NCBI GenBank assembly: GCA_903772945.1
Contig: CAICTM010000084.1
Location: 1-64,000 of the forward strand
Reading direction: 5' to 3'
Origin: Seminavis robusta
Taxonomy: Eukaryota > Bacillariophyta > Bacillariophyceae > Naviculales > Naviculaceae
DNA: 64,000 bases
Shown here piece by piece: positions 9,767-22,894 of the stretch (its first letter is position 1; each line of letters begins with the position of its first letter). The notes under the pieces are model-generated. The model did not search any database and was not told the DNA's origin. It saw only the letters and a list, made by a program, of their open reading frames with translations. The position numbers and the translations under genes were made by a program.

Positions 9767-11477
9767 TCAGCAAAAGCAACAGTCACAGCCCATGCCATAG
9801 CAACAGTCACAGCCGTAATCGCGCCAATCCTCTTCATCGTCATCGTAATCGTCTTCCTCAACCATTGTCGCATTCAGATACGAGATTGCCTGCTCAAGGA
9901 GAAGAAACTCCGTGTACCCACGGTGACTGGCATTGTAGACTCTATGCAATGTCATCGACTTCAAGGTTTCCGACGTGTAAATGCGGGCAAACAAACCCGC
10001 CAAGAACTGAACGGGTGACGTCTCCTCGGTCATCCCAAGCGCCTTCATGACCTTCGCAATGGCGCCTTCGTTGCATAGCGTCACAAAACCATCATCACGA
10101 ATCGTAGGACCCCCAGCAGTTTCAAAGAGCCGTTCGTGTGCCCTGGGACCGGTTCCAATTTTGCTCAACGCGGTCACCATGGCAAGTGGGTAGGGAGTGT
10201 TACGAACACCAAAGTCGTCAAAGACGATTTTCACCCGGTCGTCGTCGCCGCTGGCTTCAAAGACAAAGCTGTAGACGTTGTGCTCTCGGATCCGATAACC
10301 GTCACGATCTTGGATTCGATGATGAGAGAAGGTGCAATTGGCAAGACAGGTAACGAGTTCAGTAGCAAGGCTCAATCCGCGCAGGTCCAGAAAAGCACTT
10401 TCATCAGTAGTGACGACGTTTGCCTCCCCGATGGCTGTCGCATCCACGAGGTCATGCTCAATCAAGGAGTGGTCCCAAATCTCATTGTGTCTGCCGCAGG
10501 CGTTGCATTTGCGACATGCATGAAACCGCAACGGTTGCCAGCCATCATCGTCATTGGTACGCTTGACCTTGCTCTTTCGAATCATGCAACCAATGGGAAG
10601 GGAGGAGACGGAGTGGGAGACCACAAGGTCAGGATTGTCAGCTGGTCGTGTTGACTGGTGAATGACTTTGGGCTTTTTCTTCATGGGCTTTGTAGTGTTC
10701 TGCCTTTGCTTGTAGCGTCGGTTTGCCGCGGCAATGCGACGGTTCATTTCTGCTTCGAGGCCAGATTCCCCACCCCACTTTTGGAAGGACTTTTGCTTCA
10801 CGTCCTCGTAGGAAAACAAAGTTGACATCTTGCCATCTGGGCCCATGCCGGGAGTCACAGTTGCACTTGGCAAAGCAGCCAAGTCCTTGTCATTGAGCAG
10901 GAACATGTCTTTTGCCTTGGTCTTGACGCAAATCCAAGACGAGGAATCCTGTTTGCTGCAGATCTTGCAGAGGCGTTTGAGCGAAATAGGACCAGCAGAG
11001 CCAGCAAGGATCCCACAATTCTGACAGGTCTTGGAGACGAGAAGTCCAAGCGCATGCTTGTAGCCCACTCGCTGGAGAATGCGAGGATCTGGGTTAGTGA
11101 AGCAAGGAAGTAGGCCTTCCTCACCATGCCATGCGATTCCGGATGACGTGCCTTCCAGCATGGGAGCGGCAGAAATCTCTTCAAACAAAGTTTTCCAAAC
11201 AGCACAATCTTCTACCAACTGTCGAGAAGAAATAGACAAAAGAAACGAGTGTCAGTCGCGTTAGCCGCAGAGACGCCGATGGAACCGGAATCCATCCAAA
11301 CTTTGTCACGATGATGTTGATATTTGGCTGCCTCGCCGCACGTACCTTTGCTAGTGTTTTGTTGCCGATCGATAGATTTCCAAGGTCTTTCAGAGAGAGC
11401 AGGTTTCGGTCATGTTGGAGCACCACCAGCAGGGCTGGCACCAACAAGTCTTGGCCGGTGGAGGACAATGACGACAT
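9767..11477 (-). CDS. Two-exon protein with F-box-like N-terminus and Cys-rich C-terminus
   Basis: Exon 1 is 11477-11346 (44 codons), the intron 11345-11219 has GTACGT and ACAG ends, and exon 2 is 11218-9767. Phase is 0 and the product is 527 residues. The N-terminus ('LLVPALLVVLQHDRNLLSLKDLGNLSIGNKTLAK' region, then 'VWKTLFEE' after the intron) resembles an F-box: a leucine-rich helix pair followed by a W. Residues about 110-135 contain CxxC pairs ('CQNCG', 'CKIC') that could bind zinc, and another pair lies near 'CRKCNACG' (about 283). The tail ends in an acidic run and 'YGCDCCYGMGCDCCFC', very Cys-dense. A substrate adaptor for a ubiquitin ligase is one reading, but no family is certain. 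It converges with the chelatase gene. Confidence 0.75.
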
Positions 11478-12666
11478 GATGACGGGCTTTACAAGTTCTT
11501 GGCTTTCTAGTAAGAGAGCTGGCTAGCGAGTACCTAAACGTACTGCTGCGTTTCCGATCGATTCGTTTGAAGGGCCGAGTGAAGAGAGACACGAAGAGCT
11601 GTGAGAGAGATACGATACAGCCGTGCTTGGTAAAAGGATGCATCTCCGAATTGTGTGCTTCTTTCTCGACCGAGGACTCAGGACTCGACTCCATTCAAGG
11701 GGAGAAAAATTGGCGCGAACCCAACAAAGAATATCTAGCTACATGTAGTACAGTATCAATCTCGGTCCGCCGGCCGTCAACTGTGACTGATTTGAAACTG
11801 TCCGCCGATTGGCTGGTGCGGTTACCTTAAGTAAACCTGCCGTAGCTTGAGGAATGCAACTAAATTTACTATGGGCAGTTTAGTACTACGTGATTGAAGC
11901 TTTTACTGTACAGTAACAGCCAGCTAGATGTCGCACAAGCATACTAGTACCGGTATTGAGAGTTGAAAGGAGCATCGGAGCGAGCTTGGACTCTTGACCT
12001 CCCGATTAATAGAGCGCAGTTTTTGCAGCCTCGAGTTGACCAGAGGATGTTCCCAAACAGAGCTTGGAAATCTATTGGCATTGACAGTATTTGCCTTCGC
12101 TCTCTGGAAACATTCCTGGGGACCTCTGAAACATACAAGTGCAGTTTGCTTGTTCTCGCGCCTGTGTTGATGTAACTGTGGTTAACCCTATACATACATG
12201 TTCAAGTCACCGTAACTGCTGTGGTGGTTGTCAACTCAAGTTAGATTTGATCCACCGCACTTGGCTCGGGTCTCAAAATCATCCGCGAAACATTGGCCTC
12301 GCTTCATTCGATCGCTGGAGTCAATGTATCATCTGCTCTGCTCTACCAGAGCGAACCGTAGCACAGTAGACTGAAGCCAACCTGCTTTACTCAACTGAGG
12401 ATCCGCTTTGATTGGCTGCTTCGTCGCTGCGAGTTAAGTTGCCGCGTTGGGTTCGTCTGCGTGGTGTCTTGGCCTTCATTGGCTACACTGTCATCAGCAG
12501 TGTCTGCTCGACGTACTAGTAGTCATTGAGCACAGCAAACTGACCGTTGCCCCACACAGGATGAGCGATGACCACTCGGAAATGCTCTCCGGTACTGATC
12601 GCTTCGACAGCAACCCACCAAGCAAAACGCCCGAAACATCGAGAACGACGACGGACAACTAAGTTG
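11478..12666. other. Intergenic, no supported gene
   Basis: Short frames only. A TACCGGTA lies near 11948. I looked for a tRNA A/B-box pair here and found none. Confidence 0.4.
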
Positions 12667-15600
12667 CTATTCCATCGTTACAGTTTGGATCCGCGTCGAA
12701 CTGGCACGATGGTCTGTGCTTGTTGGATTTGATGTATCCCGCGAAGTGCGTGTTGATTGATCGCCAGAATCAACGCCTTTGGTGCTCGCAACCTCTCCTG
12801 AAGGCAAGTTCACCCCGGTTACCCGGACGCCTGGAGAACTCCCCCGCATGGTTTCCTCGCGATTACCTCCTCTGCTTGCTTTCCTCACTGCAAGCGCCTT
12901 TGGTACAAAGATAAGGCCCATGGTACTCAATGGAAATGTGCACACCACCAACGCAAGGCCAATGTACCGGCCTGTGGTCGAGACATCATTGAGAATGACA
13001 ATGAGGGGAGCTCCCACGATGAAGACCTTGTGACACAAGGGCCGATTCGATATGCAATCAGAACGACGAAGAGAATGCCAACGCACCCGTGTGATATTTT
13101 CAAATTCTACTCACCTGCAGCTGCACAAGAATCAACGAGAAAATCCACTTCGACTCAGAGTACATGTCATCCACATCACTTGTTTTCCATGCCATCACAC
13201 CAGCCAGCACCACTGGAATCAGCACAAGGAGATCCACAGGTATCAAGAGCTTTGCTGTATTGGTCCCTGTGCACCTCCCAATTGATTCACCTGATAGTTC
13301 ATCAATCTCTTCTCTCACCCAGCCAAAATCAGTGGTGGCTGTCCATGCACTCAAGAGAACCACTGCTATTACAAATAGGGATAGTGCTGGCCACATCACC
13401 TGACTTGCTTTTATCTGCCGGCGCTTGAATTGAAGGACTTTATTTACCCTCCATAGCTGAAGTAAAGGGGAAACATCAGTAATGACAAAGCGATGTTAAC
13501 AAAACAAGCGGAATACATACCGTACCTTCGTGAACAAAGCTGAGTATGTAACCATAACCCCAAGACAAGCGAGCCATGGCATTGCTAAGCAAGCCCGGCT
13601 GAGCATGGATTCCTCCCATCCATAGCTCTCATCAAAAGATTGGGTCAAAACAATCATTGACGTTAGTGCAGCCCCAAGGCAAAGCACATAGAGGAAAGGC
13701 GGTTGTGCAGCCGTGACAACGATGTGACTGCGATTCGCCATTACCCAGACAACAGAAGCAAAAACCGCAGCAAGTGATAGGGACATCAGTGCCAGTCCAA
13801 TAGCCCTGACGGCCGGATCCAAAAAATTCTGCTCGGGGTGGCTCCTCAGTAGCTTTGGTGGTGTGCTGGATCCGCCGGCATATTCAAATGGAAGATATTC
13901 TACCCATTCTTGTGTGAAGGGGTCCAAGTATGATGTTCCTTCTGCCAAGTCTCTGTGAAGCAACACATACAGCGGAAATGAGTTTCTTCAATTGAACGAG
14001 GACGTTCGGCGCCTTATCCAACTTACGAATCGTTGGCATCACGACGGTTCAAGTTCAAAACGCCATAATAAATTGAGCTGCCTTTGCGGCTGCCTGGAGT
14101 TGCGGGACGATTTTGAAATTCAACCTTCCCTGTGATACCACTAAAATCGACAGACTGTATACCCTCCAAATGTTGCTCCCCCGTCATGGCAGTGGATTTG
14201 GAATCGGTAGTGTTGGCAATGGCCCTGCAAGCTCCAATGCCAATAGCCATGGTCGCGTCGTAAGCAAATCCAACCTGATCAGGTAGGTCCGGGACTTGAA
14301 GCAAGCTGCCTATCGAAAAGTTCGCTGGATCGCATTGGTCACTGTCGACTTCGCACAAAATCTCATACAAAGACCTGGAATAGTTCGGGACTGGATTGAG
14401 ATCCACCATCCTTTGAAAAAAACTGTTGTTTTGTTGTCGAATGGTTCTTTGGAAGTCGCCGTCAGAGTCCACGTATTCATTGTCCCAAATGTAGAGAAAA
14501 GCCATCCCCTGCAAAAGTCTTCCTTCAGGTCTGTATCTGTAGTGAACTAAAACGTCATCCTTTCCAGAAGAACTAGGATCCAGGCCTCCGACCATGATGA
14601 AAAAATGCCCCCCAATGTCCAGCTCGTATTTGTGAGCAGCTGGCGCGAGAAGTTCAAAATCAACCACCGGATTGGTCATCATGACTATGATTGTTCTGTA
14701 ACCAGTTTGCGAGATTCGACGAACGGCGTCATCAACACCACGGTCCTCCCCTTCTTCCGACTTTTCGACACCCAGGTAGCTGAACGTCAGGACATTATAA
14801 ATTCCCATTTGCCTCAAAATCTGTCGCAGCACTTCCACTCTTTGAAGGACAGTGTCCTCGTTGCTATAAAGTATAGCAATGTAGTCAGTTCTATTGGTAT
14901 AAGCCAAAAACTTCCCGACGAATTCCATATCCCCATTTAGATCAGGGTAGACCTGGGAGAAGAAAGGGTGTTTGTCTGGAAGGACCTGAAGAAAAACTAT
15001 CGAGCAGAATTGGGCCGGCAGACAGGGAGAGTGCACCAAACATGCAAAGTTAGTTTGGTGGTCATTCCAAGGCAAACGGGCAATCCAACAGCTGTTGCAC
15101 TTACACAAAGAAAGTTCAAATATCAAGAACAGAAGATTCGTGGTGAGCAACTCCACGAAGGATCAGAAAAAGTAACATGTACTGCAGCACGTACAAGGCT
15201 CTGGTCCAGGCCACGAAATGCCACAATTGGGGATTCCATTCCCGTGGCCAACACGCTGAGTTCCAGTGCGGGCTGATTATTGTATGGTCCTGCAATAGCA
15301 TCCACAGGACCGACATCCTGGATTCTTTGCAGGAGTGATTTCGTGGCCATGTGGCTTTCTGTCCCAGTATCCACAACGGACACATTGACAAACTTGAAAG
15401 GACAGTCAGCAAGTTCCGGCTGCCCTAATTCTTTGATGACAGCAGGATCCTTGTCGTTGAAATGATCCACCGCCAGTAAGGCAGCAGCCATGTACACCCA
15501 ACCGGGATTTGGTTGGTGCTCGCCTCTTGTCAACGAAAAATGCAACCATCGTCAGAAATATCGGATAAGCAGGAATGTCCCACCGATTAGTACGTACTTG

Positions 15601-15794
15601 TTGGTAAGTGGAACGGTGATGGCCAAGGAAATCTCCCCATTCTCTCCCCTTAATCTCTCTGAACCTACAGGAGTCAAAACCAAAGCCCAGAACAAGGCGA
15701 GTAGCCAGAGACCTTGGCTGGTTCCAGCGCAACGAGAAAAGAGGCGAGAATCTGTGTTTCTCTCCATCATGTTTCTTGCTTCTTTTGCCGCCAT
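12667..15794 (-). CDS. GABA-B-like class C GPCR, copy 1 (six exons)
   Basis: Exons on the minus strand: 15794-15598, 15525-15195, 14985-14027, 13952-13526, 13456-13115 and 13026-12667. All introns are GT-AG and phases agree, giving 871 residues. A signal peptide ('LWLLALFWALVLTPVGSE') follows a basic start; the first ATG is used, and ATGs at 15770 and 15767 are also possible. Residues about 60-500 form a periplasmic-binding-like (ANF/LIVBP) ligand domain, e.g. 'GPYNNQPALELSVLATGMES'. Seven membrane helices follow, with the class C hallmark 'CLAMPWLACLG' and a long loop before 'KWIFSLILVQLQ'. The C-tail is Ser/Thr-rich. In animals this family senses GABA or amino acids; in diatoms the ligand is unknown. 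It is divergent to copy 2, 540 bp away, and similar along its whole length. Confidence 0.92.
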
Positions 15795-16335
15795 ATTACC
15801 TCGTTTGGACGGATGTGGTGGCCGATTGATGTTTGTATTCCACAAAACCTAGCTAGCTAGCTGCAACTGGAGTATGATACTGCTCTGGAGGTCTCCTGTT
15901 TTAGCGGCAGTCAACAAGGCATGAGAAGGTGTTGCATGGGTGTCGGAGTGTTAATAAGTAAATGTGGAGGGGACCTCCACGACTTGCTGACAGTTCAAAA
16001 GTGACTATTAATAGCGGTACTCAGTGAGCCGAGTCAATTCGTGTTCAACTCGTTTGGTCCCCCGAAAAGGAAAAGACCAAATCAAAATTCCTCATGAATT
16101 GAAACGATTTAACATGTCGCAAGACGTGAAAGTTCCATGAATGATTATAAATAGACCTGCCCCACGCAAAACAATGTATTAACGATACTTTCCTCCACTT
16201 CTCCAAGATTCAAAGAGATCCATGTGGTGCTGCCACCTTTTCAAGCTCGCTCAACTGCGCTCAAGCGAAGCAGCAACTGAGGGCTTCCACCGCCTTCACA
16301 ACAACATCCAAAACACATCAAGATAGTTGTCGAAG
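15795..16335. promoter_or_regulatory. Shared divergent promoter of the two GABA-B-like receptors
   Basis: The 541 bp between the two start codons must hold both promoters. It contains CTAGCTAGCTAGCTGC near 15850 and an AT-rich stretch 16080-16190. A specific core element cannot be named from sequence. Confidence 0.5.
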
Positions 16336-19300
16336 ATGATGCGCTGCTGCGTTAGTTGCCTCCTTGCTGTTATCAGCGCTTGTTTATTGTTGACTGTTCC
16401 GTCATGTGTAGGAGAGGGGGATCCTGGTCGCATTCGGGGTGAAAATGGCGAGCTCTCGTTGGTGATTGCAGTGGCCCTTACCAACAAGTAGGTGATGATG
16501 CCTCTCCCGCTGTTGACCAAACTGCGAACCCATCCATTACGGGTGCATCTCACATTTTTGTTTTGACTTTTGTCCTTAGTGGTGTGCCATTTCTGGAGCC
16601 TGGTTGGGCGCACATGGCCTCAGCGGTACTAGCCGCGAAGCATTTCAACGAGAAGGACCCAACGGTAGTGAGCCAACTGGAAGAGTATGCGGATTGCCCG
16701 TTTCGGTTCTCCAATATATCGGTGATTGACACAGGGACCAACAGTCACTTGGCCATGAAATCACTTCTGCAGAGAATCCAGGACGTTGGTATTGTGGATG
16801 CTATTGCGGGGCCGTACAATGAACAGCCAGCGATGGAACTCAGCGTTTTGGCCACAGGGATGGAATCGCCGATTGTGGCATTTCGTGGCCTCGATCACAA
16901 TTTGGTTCTACCAGACAAGCATCCGTACTATTCTCAGATCAACCCTGATTTGTATGGCGAAATGGAATTCATTGCAGAGTATCTGAAGCACACGAATCGG
17001 ACCAACTACGTTGCCATCCTATATTCCAACGAGGATAGTGTTCTTCAGAGAATGGAAACCTTACAGACAGTGCTAAAGGAAAAAGTTGACTGCGATCAAG
17101 TCAAGGCCTACAGCTACCTCTCCGTTAGCAAGGCACAAGCAGGGGAGGACAGAGGGCTTCGGGATGCTGTCATGAGAGTTTCGCAGACAGGATTTCGAAC
17201 CATTGTTTTGCTAACTGCAACCCCCGATTTGGACACTCCTGGGATAGGTGCAGCAGCGCATGAATATGATCTGGACCAAGGGGGCCATTTTTGGATTATC
17301 CCAGGAGGGTTGGACCCATCTGGAACCAACAGAGACAATATTCTGGTTCAATTTCAACACAAGCAAGAGGGAGGTTTTCTGCGGGGAGCAGCCTATTCCT
17401 CCATGTTTGAGGGGCACAATGTGAACGATGATGACCCATTCGAACACACTTTGTCATCCCAAAATGCCAGCTTTGTGGAATACCTACGGAACCTCAATCC
17501 TATCGCCAACTACACTGGGAAGTTCTTCTGCAAGCTGAATGATTTGTCAGAAAAAATAGACCCAGCAGTCAATCCACAATGCACTCTCCCAGACAACTTC
17601 TTTCAAGAATTGCCCTTCTTTGGAGAGCGAGTGGGATTTGCTTATGATGCAACAATGTCCATTGGCATTGGAGCTTGCATGGCAATTGCTGGCAAAACCA
17701 ACAGTACCGCCTTGACCGGAAAGGAGCACTTGGATGGCATTCAATCTGTTAATTTTAAAGGCGCCTCTGGACAGGTCAGGTTCCGCAACAGGCCAGGCAC
17801 ACCAGGAAGCCGGGATGCCAGTTCCCCATACTACGGCATACTCAATTTGTTGCCAAGGGGAGGAGCGAGCGAGTAAGACAACATATTTTAATTCGTGTGA
17901 AGATAAATTTGTGCTTTTGATTTCAGTCTCACTGATTCGATTCTCTTTCTTGGTCCCCATAGAGAAATTCTCCAGGCTACATCCTACGTGGATCCTGACA
18001 TCAATGATTGGGTCGATGTCTTTCCTTTTGTGTATTCTGATGGGAGCAACAGCCCACCGACCCTGTTGAGGACAACTCCTGAGCAGGTGGGTGCTCGTTC
18101 TTTTCTTCGATTCGTCACGTGCTGAGCGAAGTATCTCACTGGTGCATCTGCTCTCTCCTCCTATTCAGAACTACTTAGACCCAGTCGTCCGAGGCATAGG
18201 GTTGACTCTCATGTCCATTTCTCTCCTTTTCATTGCTGCATCTGCAATCTGGGTTTGGCGGCACCGTAATCACAGAGTGGTGATTGCTGCACAGGTGGGA
18301 ATTTTGTTTTGTAAGGTTCATGCCACTTCTGAATGTATCTCAATGGTGGCCTGCTCTCGTCCCAGCCCCCCTTCCTTTATGTGCTTTGTGTTGGTTCCAC
18401 TTTGTTTTCAATGGTCATCCTTGTCAATTCCTTTGATGAGAGCCACGGATGGACCGATTCCATGCTGGACAAGGCTTGTGTAGCAACACCATGGCTGTAT
18501 ATTCTGGGTGACATGATTGTCTATTCAGCTTTGTTTACCAAGGTAAGGAGATGTTGGCAATTTGCATGTCCATTCCTTCAGGAAACAAACTTACCTATGC
18601 CTACCCTGATTCAGCTGTGGCGTGTGAACAAGGTTCTTCAGTTTAAGAGAGCACGCGTCAAGGTCCGCCAGGTTGTTTGGCCAGGTTTGTTCTTGGTCCT
18701 AGCTGCCATTGTGCTGTTATCGGTGTGGACAGCAGTAGATGACTTTGGCTGGTACCGTCAAGAGATTGATGAAGTATCAGGGGAAACCATTGGCAGGTGC
18801 ATAGGGACATACACTGGGGCTTTCCTGATTCCAGTAGGCATCATCTGCACAATTCCCACTCTATTGACATGCATCATGGCCTGGAAGACGTGTGATGTTG
18901 ATGACATGTACTCAGAATCCAAGTGGATATTCTCCTTGGTGCTTGTTCAGATTCAGGTATGTGCTTTTTGTTGGTTTTGTCAATGTCGCTGGTTCCATGC
19001 GCTCAACAGGTGCTTCTTGTTTCGTCTAGGTTATTGTCGTTGGAATTCCTGTGGTTGTGATCCTTCAGAGTGTGTCCACCAATGGCAGATATATTGGAGT
19101 GACGCTCATTACTTGGACGTTCCCAATGTCGACATTGGGCCTCATCATGGTTCCCAAGATGTATGCGCTGAGAAAAGAGCAAATGGGTGTCCAAAAGTCC
19201 ATATCTCGTGGAAGCAGCAAGGGGGTCGTAGTGAGTGGTTTGACACATCCAACAAAAGAATCGCAAAACACACGGTCGTCCGGCAATACGACACGAGGGT

Positions 19301-19383
19301 CAGGGGAACACGACGCGGATCCGCTGCAGCCAGCCAACTTCGACGTGAGCTCGAGCAGGGTTCAGACTGTGATCATGCATTAA
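16336..19383 (+). CDS. GABA-B-like class C GPCR, copy 2 (seven exons)
   Basis: Exons: 16336-16487, 16580-17872, 17963-18086, 18169-18294, 18366-18542, 18615-18956 and 19030-19383. Every junction is GT-AG and in phase; the product is 855 residues. The start is the first of two adjacent ATGs. A signal peptide ('CLLAVISACLLLTVPSCVG') is followed by the ANF/LIVBP-like ligand domain ('GPYNEQPAMELSVLATGMES') and the seven-helix class C core, including 'CVATPWLYILGDM', 'DMYSESKWIFSLVLVQIQ' and 'STNGRYIGVTLITWTFPMS'. The Ser/Gly/Thr-rich tail may be phosphorylated. Compared with copy 1, the ligand domain is one long exon here but split by a 209-bp intron there, while two membrane-domain introns present here (after 18086 and 18294) are missing from copy 1. 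The function is probably as a surface sensor; the ligand is unknown. Confidence 0.93.
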
Positions 19384-19741
19384 AGGAGAGAAAAGTTCGA
19401 GGATCGAATCATTCGGCTCTACTAGTACGGTATGGTTGGGTTATGTTCTCCTTCTCCGGCGGAACTGGCGTTGGCTATTAGGTGCACACCCGATAAAGCT
19501 CTGTCGTGGGTAAGGTTCACCATGGGAAATGTCCACCCCCATGAGCTGGTGCGTTAGTCACCATGCTGCCAGCAGCTACACGTGCTTTGCTGTGGGTGGT
19601 TTCACGTCGGACGGCAGCACAAAACAGTTGAAGAAACGTTCTAAAAGTTGTAACTATCAAGGCTTCTCCGAAGCAATCGAGGAGTTCAGCAACCTGTTTT
19701 ATCTACTCTCATTCATCTATAATTATTTATTGGTGCTCTCA
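19384..19741. other. Short spacer between converging genes
   Basis: 3' regions of the receptor and of the deformylase. No gene-like frame or clear signal. Confidence 0.4.
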
Positions 19742-20600
19742 TCATAGCACACCTCCCTCTCCAAAGTCGTCCACGAGTTTGTCCAGCACCGGTTGTACCT
19801 CTTTTTTACCCTTTTCCGAGAGTCTATCAATGTAGACTACTCCATCCAAGTGGTCATATTCGTGTTGGAAAATACGCTGCAGATTGTTGTGGTACGCAAG
19901 TTGGAACGAGCAATGGAAGAGGGCTTGTGAGGTGACCCGAAAAAGGGACCTGAATGCACTGGGAAGTGCCCATTACCACACCAAACAAGGTTTTGTTGCT
20001 TGAACTTACCGCTTCCCATCCAGTAAATTTTCGTTTGAGTTTTTTCCCTCGTAGATTGAGTGCTTCTACCTTGATCCATTTACTCCTTTCGACATCGCCT
20101 GACATGTCTGGAAAGCTCAAGCAGCCTTCTTCATCCGTTTCCTTGGCTTCACTGTACTCGACAATGCGTGGATTGACCATGACAATTTCATCCAGCCATC
20201 TAGTTTTGTCTCCACTTTGATTGTAGACCATGAACCGTTTATTGACGCCTACTTGAGGTGCTGCCAATCCCACGCCTTCGGCTTCGTACATGTAGAGGAA
20301 CATTTCCTTGGCCAGCTGGGCGATGCTGCCGTCTTTGAGTTCCGACGGTTGGATTTCTTCATTTTCCGCTCTCAACGAAGGGTGTGGGTATTTGACAATT
20401 CGTAAATCGGTTCCTTCCACCTGACCCGGATCCACTTCATTTTCCAACGACTTGGAAAACAGTCTAGTAGTCTGTGGAGGTAAGATCTCCATGGGCCGTT
20501 TGAAACCGAATTTTGCAGCCTGAAAGGCCAACGCTCTGCTGCTACTACCAGCAAACAGCGCACTACAGAGCATCATCGACACCGTTGTATACACTAACAT
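19742..20600 (-). CDS. def: Plastid peptide deformylase (two exons)
   Basis: Exon 1 is 20600-20010 and exon 2 is 19876-19742, split by a 133-bp GT-AG intron in phase 0, giving 241 residues. All three deformylase motifs are present: 'GVGLAAPQVG' near 111, 'EGCLSFP' near 157 (the metal-binding Cys), and 'FQHEYDH' near 201 (HExxH, metal and catalytic Glu), which sits just after the intron. The enzyme removes the formyl group from new organellar proteins. Residues 1-30 form a signal peptide ending 'ALAFQAAKF', matching the small residue/Phe junction of diatom plastid proteins, so a plastid location is likely. Reading past the intron donor would lose the HEYDH motif, so splicing is required for an active enzyme. 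Confidence 0.93.
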
Positions 20601-20957
20601 GGGAGACTACTATTGCAAGCAAGATGGTACGATACCGGTAGCTTGTAAGTGAAGACATTGGAGGGGAGTGAGAAAAAACGTTGGAAAAACGTAATTGCGG
20701 TAGAGGGACAGACGTTGAAGAAGAAATTGTGAGTGACTCAGTCCTCCGTCAATCCTGTTTGACTCTCATTATTGCGTTGAGTACCGGTTGTACCAAAAAA
20801 ATGAGCAACCCACCGCATCTCTTCAAACCTCGAAGACCTTCGCCGCCATGGTCACCACAATTCATGAGAAGCTCCACCACTCCGGTACCGGTACTTTGAC
20901 GACTTCCATTCCCATGCTGTCCTGACAGCGGCAGCAGCAGGACATCGTCGAGGCGAC
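20601..20957. other. Divergent spacer between deformylase and lipase
   Basis: Contains TACCGGTA near 20630 and CCGGTACCGG near 20882. An ATG at 20848 opens a short frame that ends at 20925, so an upstream exon or leader ORF of the lipase is possible; I see no matching donor. Confidence 0.35.
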
Positions 20958-22894
20958 ATGGTGACGCTCACATGGAAGACTCTTCTGCAAGGATCCCTGG
21001 ATCAGGAGGGCGAAGAAGTCGAAATTGAAATAGTCAATGGCCAAGATCAATCAAACGGTGGGGTCGTCAAATCTCGTCGCAAAGACCGGGGCAAGTGGCC
21101 GTCTCTCTATGACGAATGCCAAACCATGTTGGCTTCGTCGGTGCTCATGTATGCAGTGACAGATCTTCGACATCAAATACGACTTGGAAAGATTACGGAT
21201 CCCGACATTGCCGAACCCTTCATCTCAACTCCAACAACAGCCCAAGCACTGCTCCCAGTGGTAGAAGAACACAAGGAGGTCTTCAATCAAATGCTCGGAC
21301 AGGCTGCCTCTTCCAAAGATGATGGAGATCCAGACAATTATGCCTATCTGGATTTGGTACTCGCCAAACGTCAGATGGAAGATCCCACGACCATAAAGGA
21401 TCCCTGGAAGGACGGATTCGTGCTTCTGGAAATTGATGATGAAAGAAGCCAGAGAGAAATGGTGTACTCCATCTCGCTCAATCAGTAAGTGCAGGGACGA
21501 AGTACCGTACTGGATGACGTGAGAAACAGGGGAAGCTCAACGCTGTTTTTGTTTGGACAATTGACCAAAGTCCAAAGGAATGGATTGAGATTTGCTTCAG
21601 AGGGAGCGTCACAATAAGAGACTTTATGGTTGACGCTGATCCATTCATGGAATGGTATGTGCCGACTTGTAGCTGCCGATGGCCATGTTTACCACCTTTC
21701 CTGCTCTGGCTGATCTATTTCTTCTATGGCTCCTGAAGGTACCCTAATCCTGTACCAAACAATATTCGTGGTCATCCTCAGGACAAGTTGATTGGTGTGC
21801 ATTCTGGGTTTGTTTGTAAGTCAACAAAACACATGGGCTTTCTTTATCAAACAGGAACATTGGATTGATCCTAAACCAAGCCTTCTTTCAACAACTACCA
21901 AAAAAGTCTACATGAGCCAAACCATATCGAAGCTGGGAGAGGGAAAAGCCAAACGCATAAGAGACTACGTCATAAATCTCCAGAAAGAGTATCCTCACTA
22001 CAGAGTGTATACGACTGGGCACTCTTTGGGCGGAGCCTTGTAAGTAAGGTATCAATCGTTGTTTGGCGGCTTGGGAGAATTCCACATCATCTTTTTTCGT
22101 TTCTCAGTTTGCACTTTCCCGACCTTGCTCTTGTTCTCTGGGGCAGAGCCACACTGATGGCATTTTTGCTGGCAGTGGAAGATGGGATAACAGGTCCGGT
22201 ATCATGCGTCAGTGTGGCATCACCAATGGTTGGAAATGTCGGTTTCCTCAATGCTTTTCAGGTAAGGAAGGAAATATGAACCCGTTTTGTGACTTTGTCG
22301 ATTCGGGCGATATCATGATGCTCACTGGAGCTCGGCAAAATCTGTTCAATCAACTCGTAATGATGAAAGGCCCTGGAGAAGATGGGGAAGTTGCGATGCA
22401 TACGCTTAGTGAACTACCTGGACTTGATTCCTGGTTTGCCAACGAGGGTCTGCTGGTGTTTGGATCTCTGCTGCTGCTGTTGCTGTTTCAATCTGTCATG
22501 TTTAATACAGGAGCAAAGATACTGGCATGTCGGAGCAAAAATTCTTCTTTACAAGGACCAAAGCTGCGCTGTGCGCTATCGAAGAAGGGTCTTGAGCTAC
22601 AGAGAACGGGTCAAACAAGAATGGTCCATAAAAGGAACCGTATGTAAGAAGTTGCGCAAATTATTTCGGGCAGGGGATTGTGGAAGCGGGGAGGGAGATT
22701 TTTTGAAGAACCACAGTTGCAAAGAATACATTGAACGGCTAGACGCGATCGAAGATCACCTGAAAGGGCGTTCGCTTCAGGAACTCTACGTTCGGCAGGC
22801 ACGAAGCTCCATCAATGTTTTACGGCCTCCTGAATTGTCCCAGTTGCAGGAGGACTTGGAGTTGGATCATCAGGAAACCACCACCAACGTTTGA
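20958..22894 (+). CDS. Class 3 (Rhizomucor-type) lipase, multi-exon
   Basis: The alpha/beta-hydrolase nucleophile motif 'TGHSLGGAL' (GxSxG) ends at about 22039 and is followed in the next exon by 'ATLMAFLLAVEDG', as in lipase class 3 proteins. Other supports are 'ICFRGSVTIRDF' (oxyanion region), 'GVHSGF', 'VSVASPMVGNVGFLNAFQ' and 'VNYLDLIPGLP' with the probable catalytic Asp. Likely exons are 20958-21484, 21530-21654, 21739-21811, 21855-22039, 22147-22261, 22370-22447 and 22511-22894. The junction 21484/21530 is out of phase by one with any GT-AG pair I can find. The third exon needs a weak GTTTGT donor. The sixth intron (63 bp) keeps the frame open and may be retained. The protein hydrolyses acylglycerols. 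No signal peptide is visible from this start. Confidence 0.8.
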
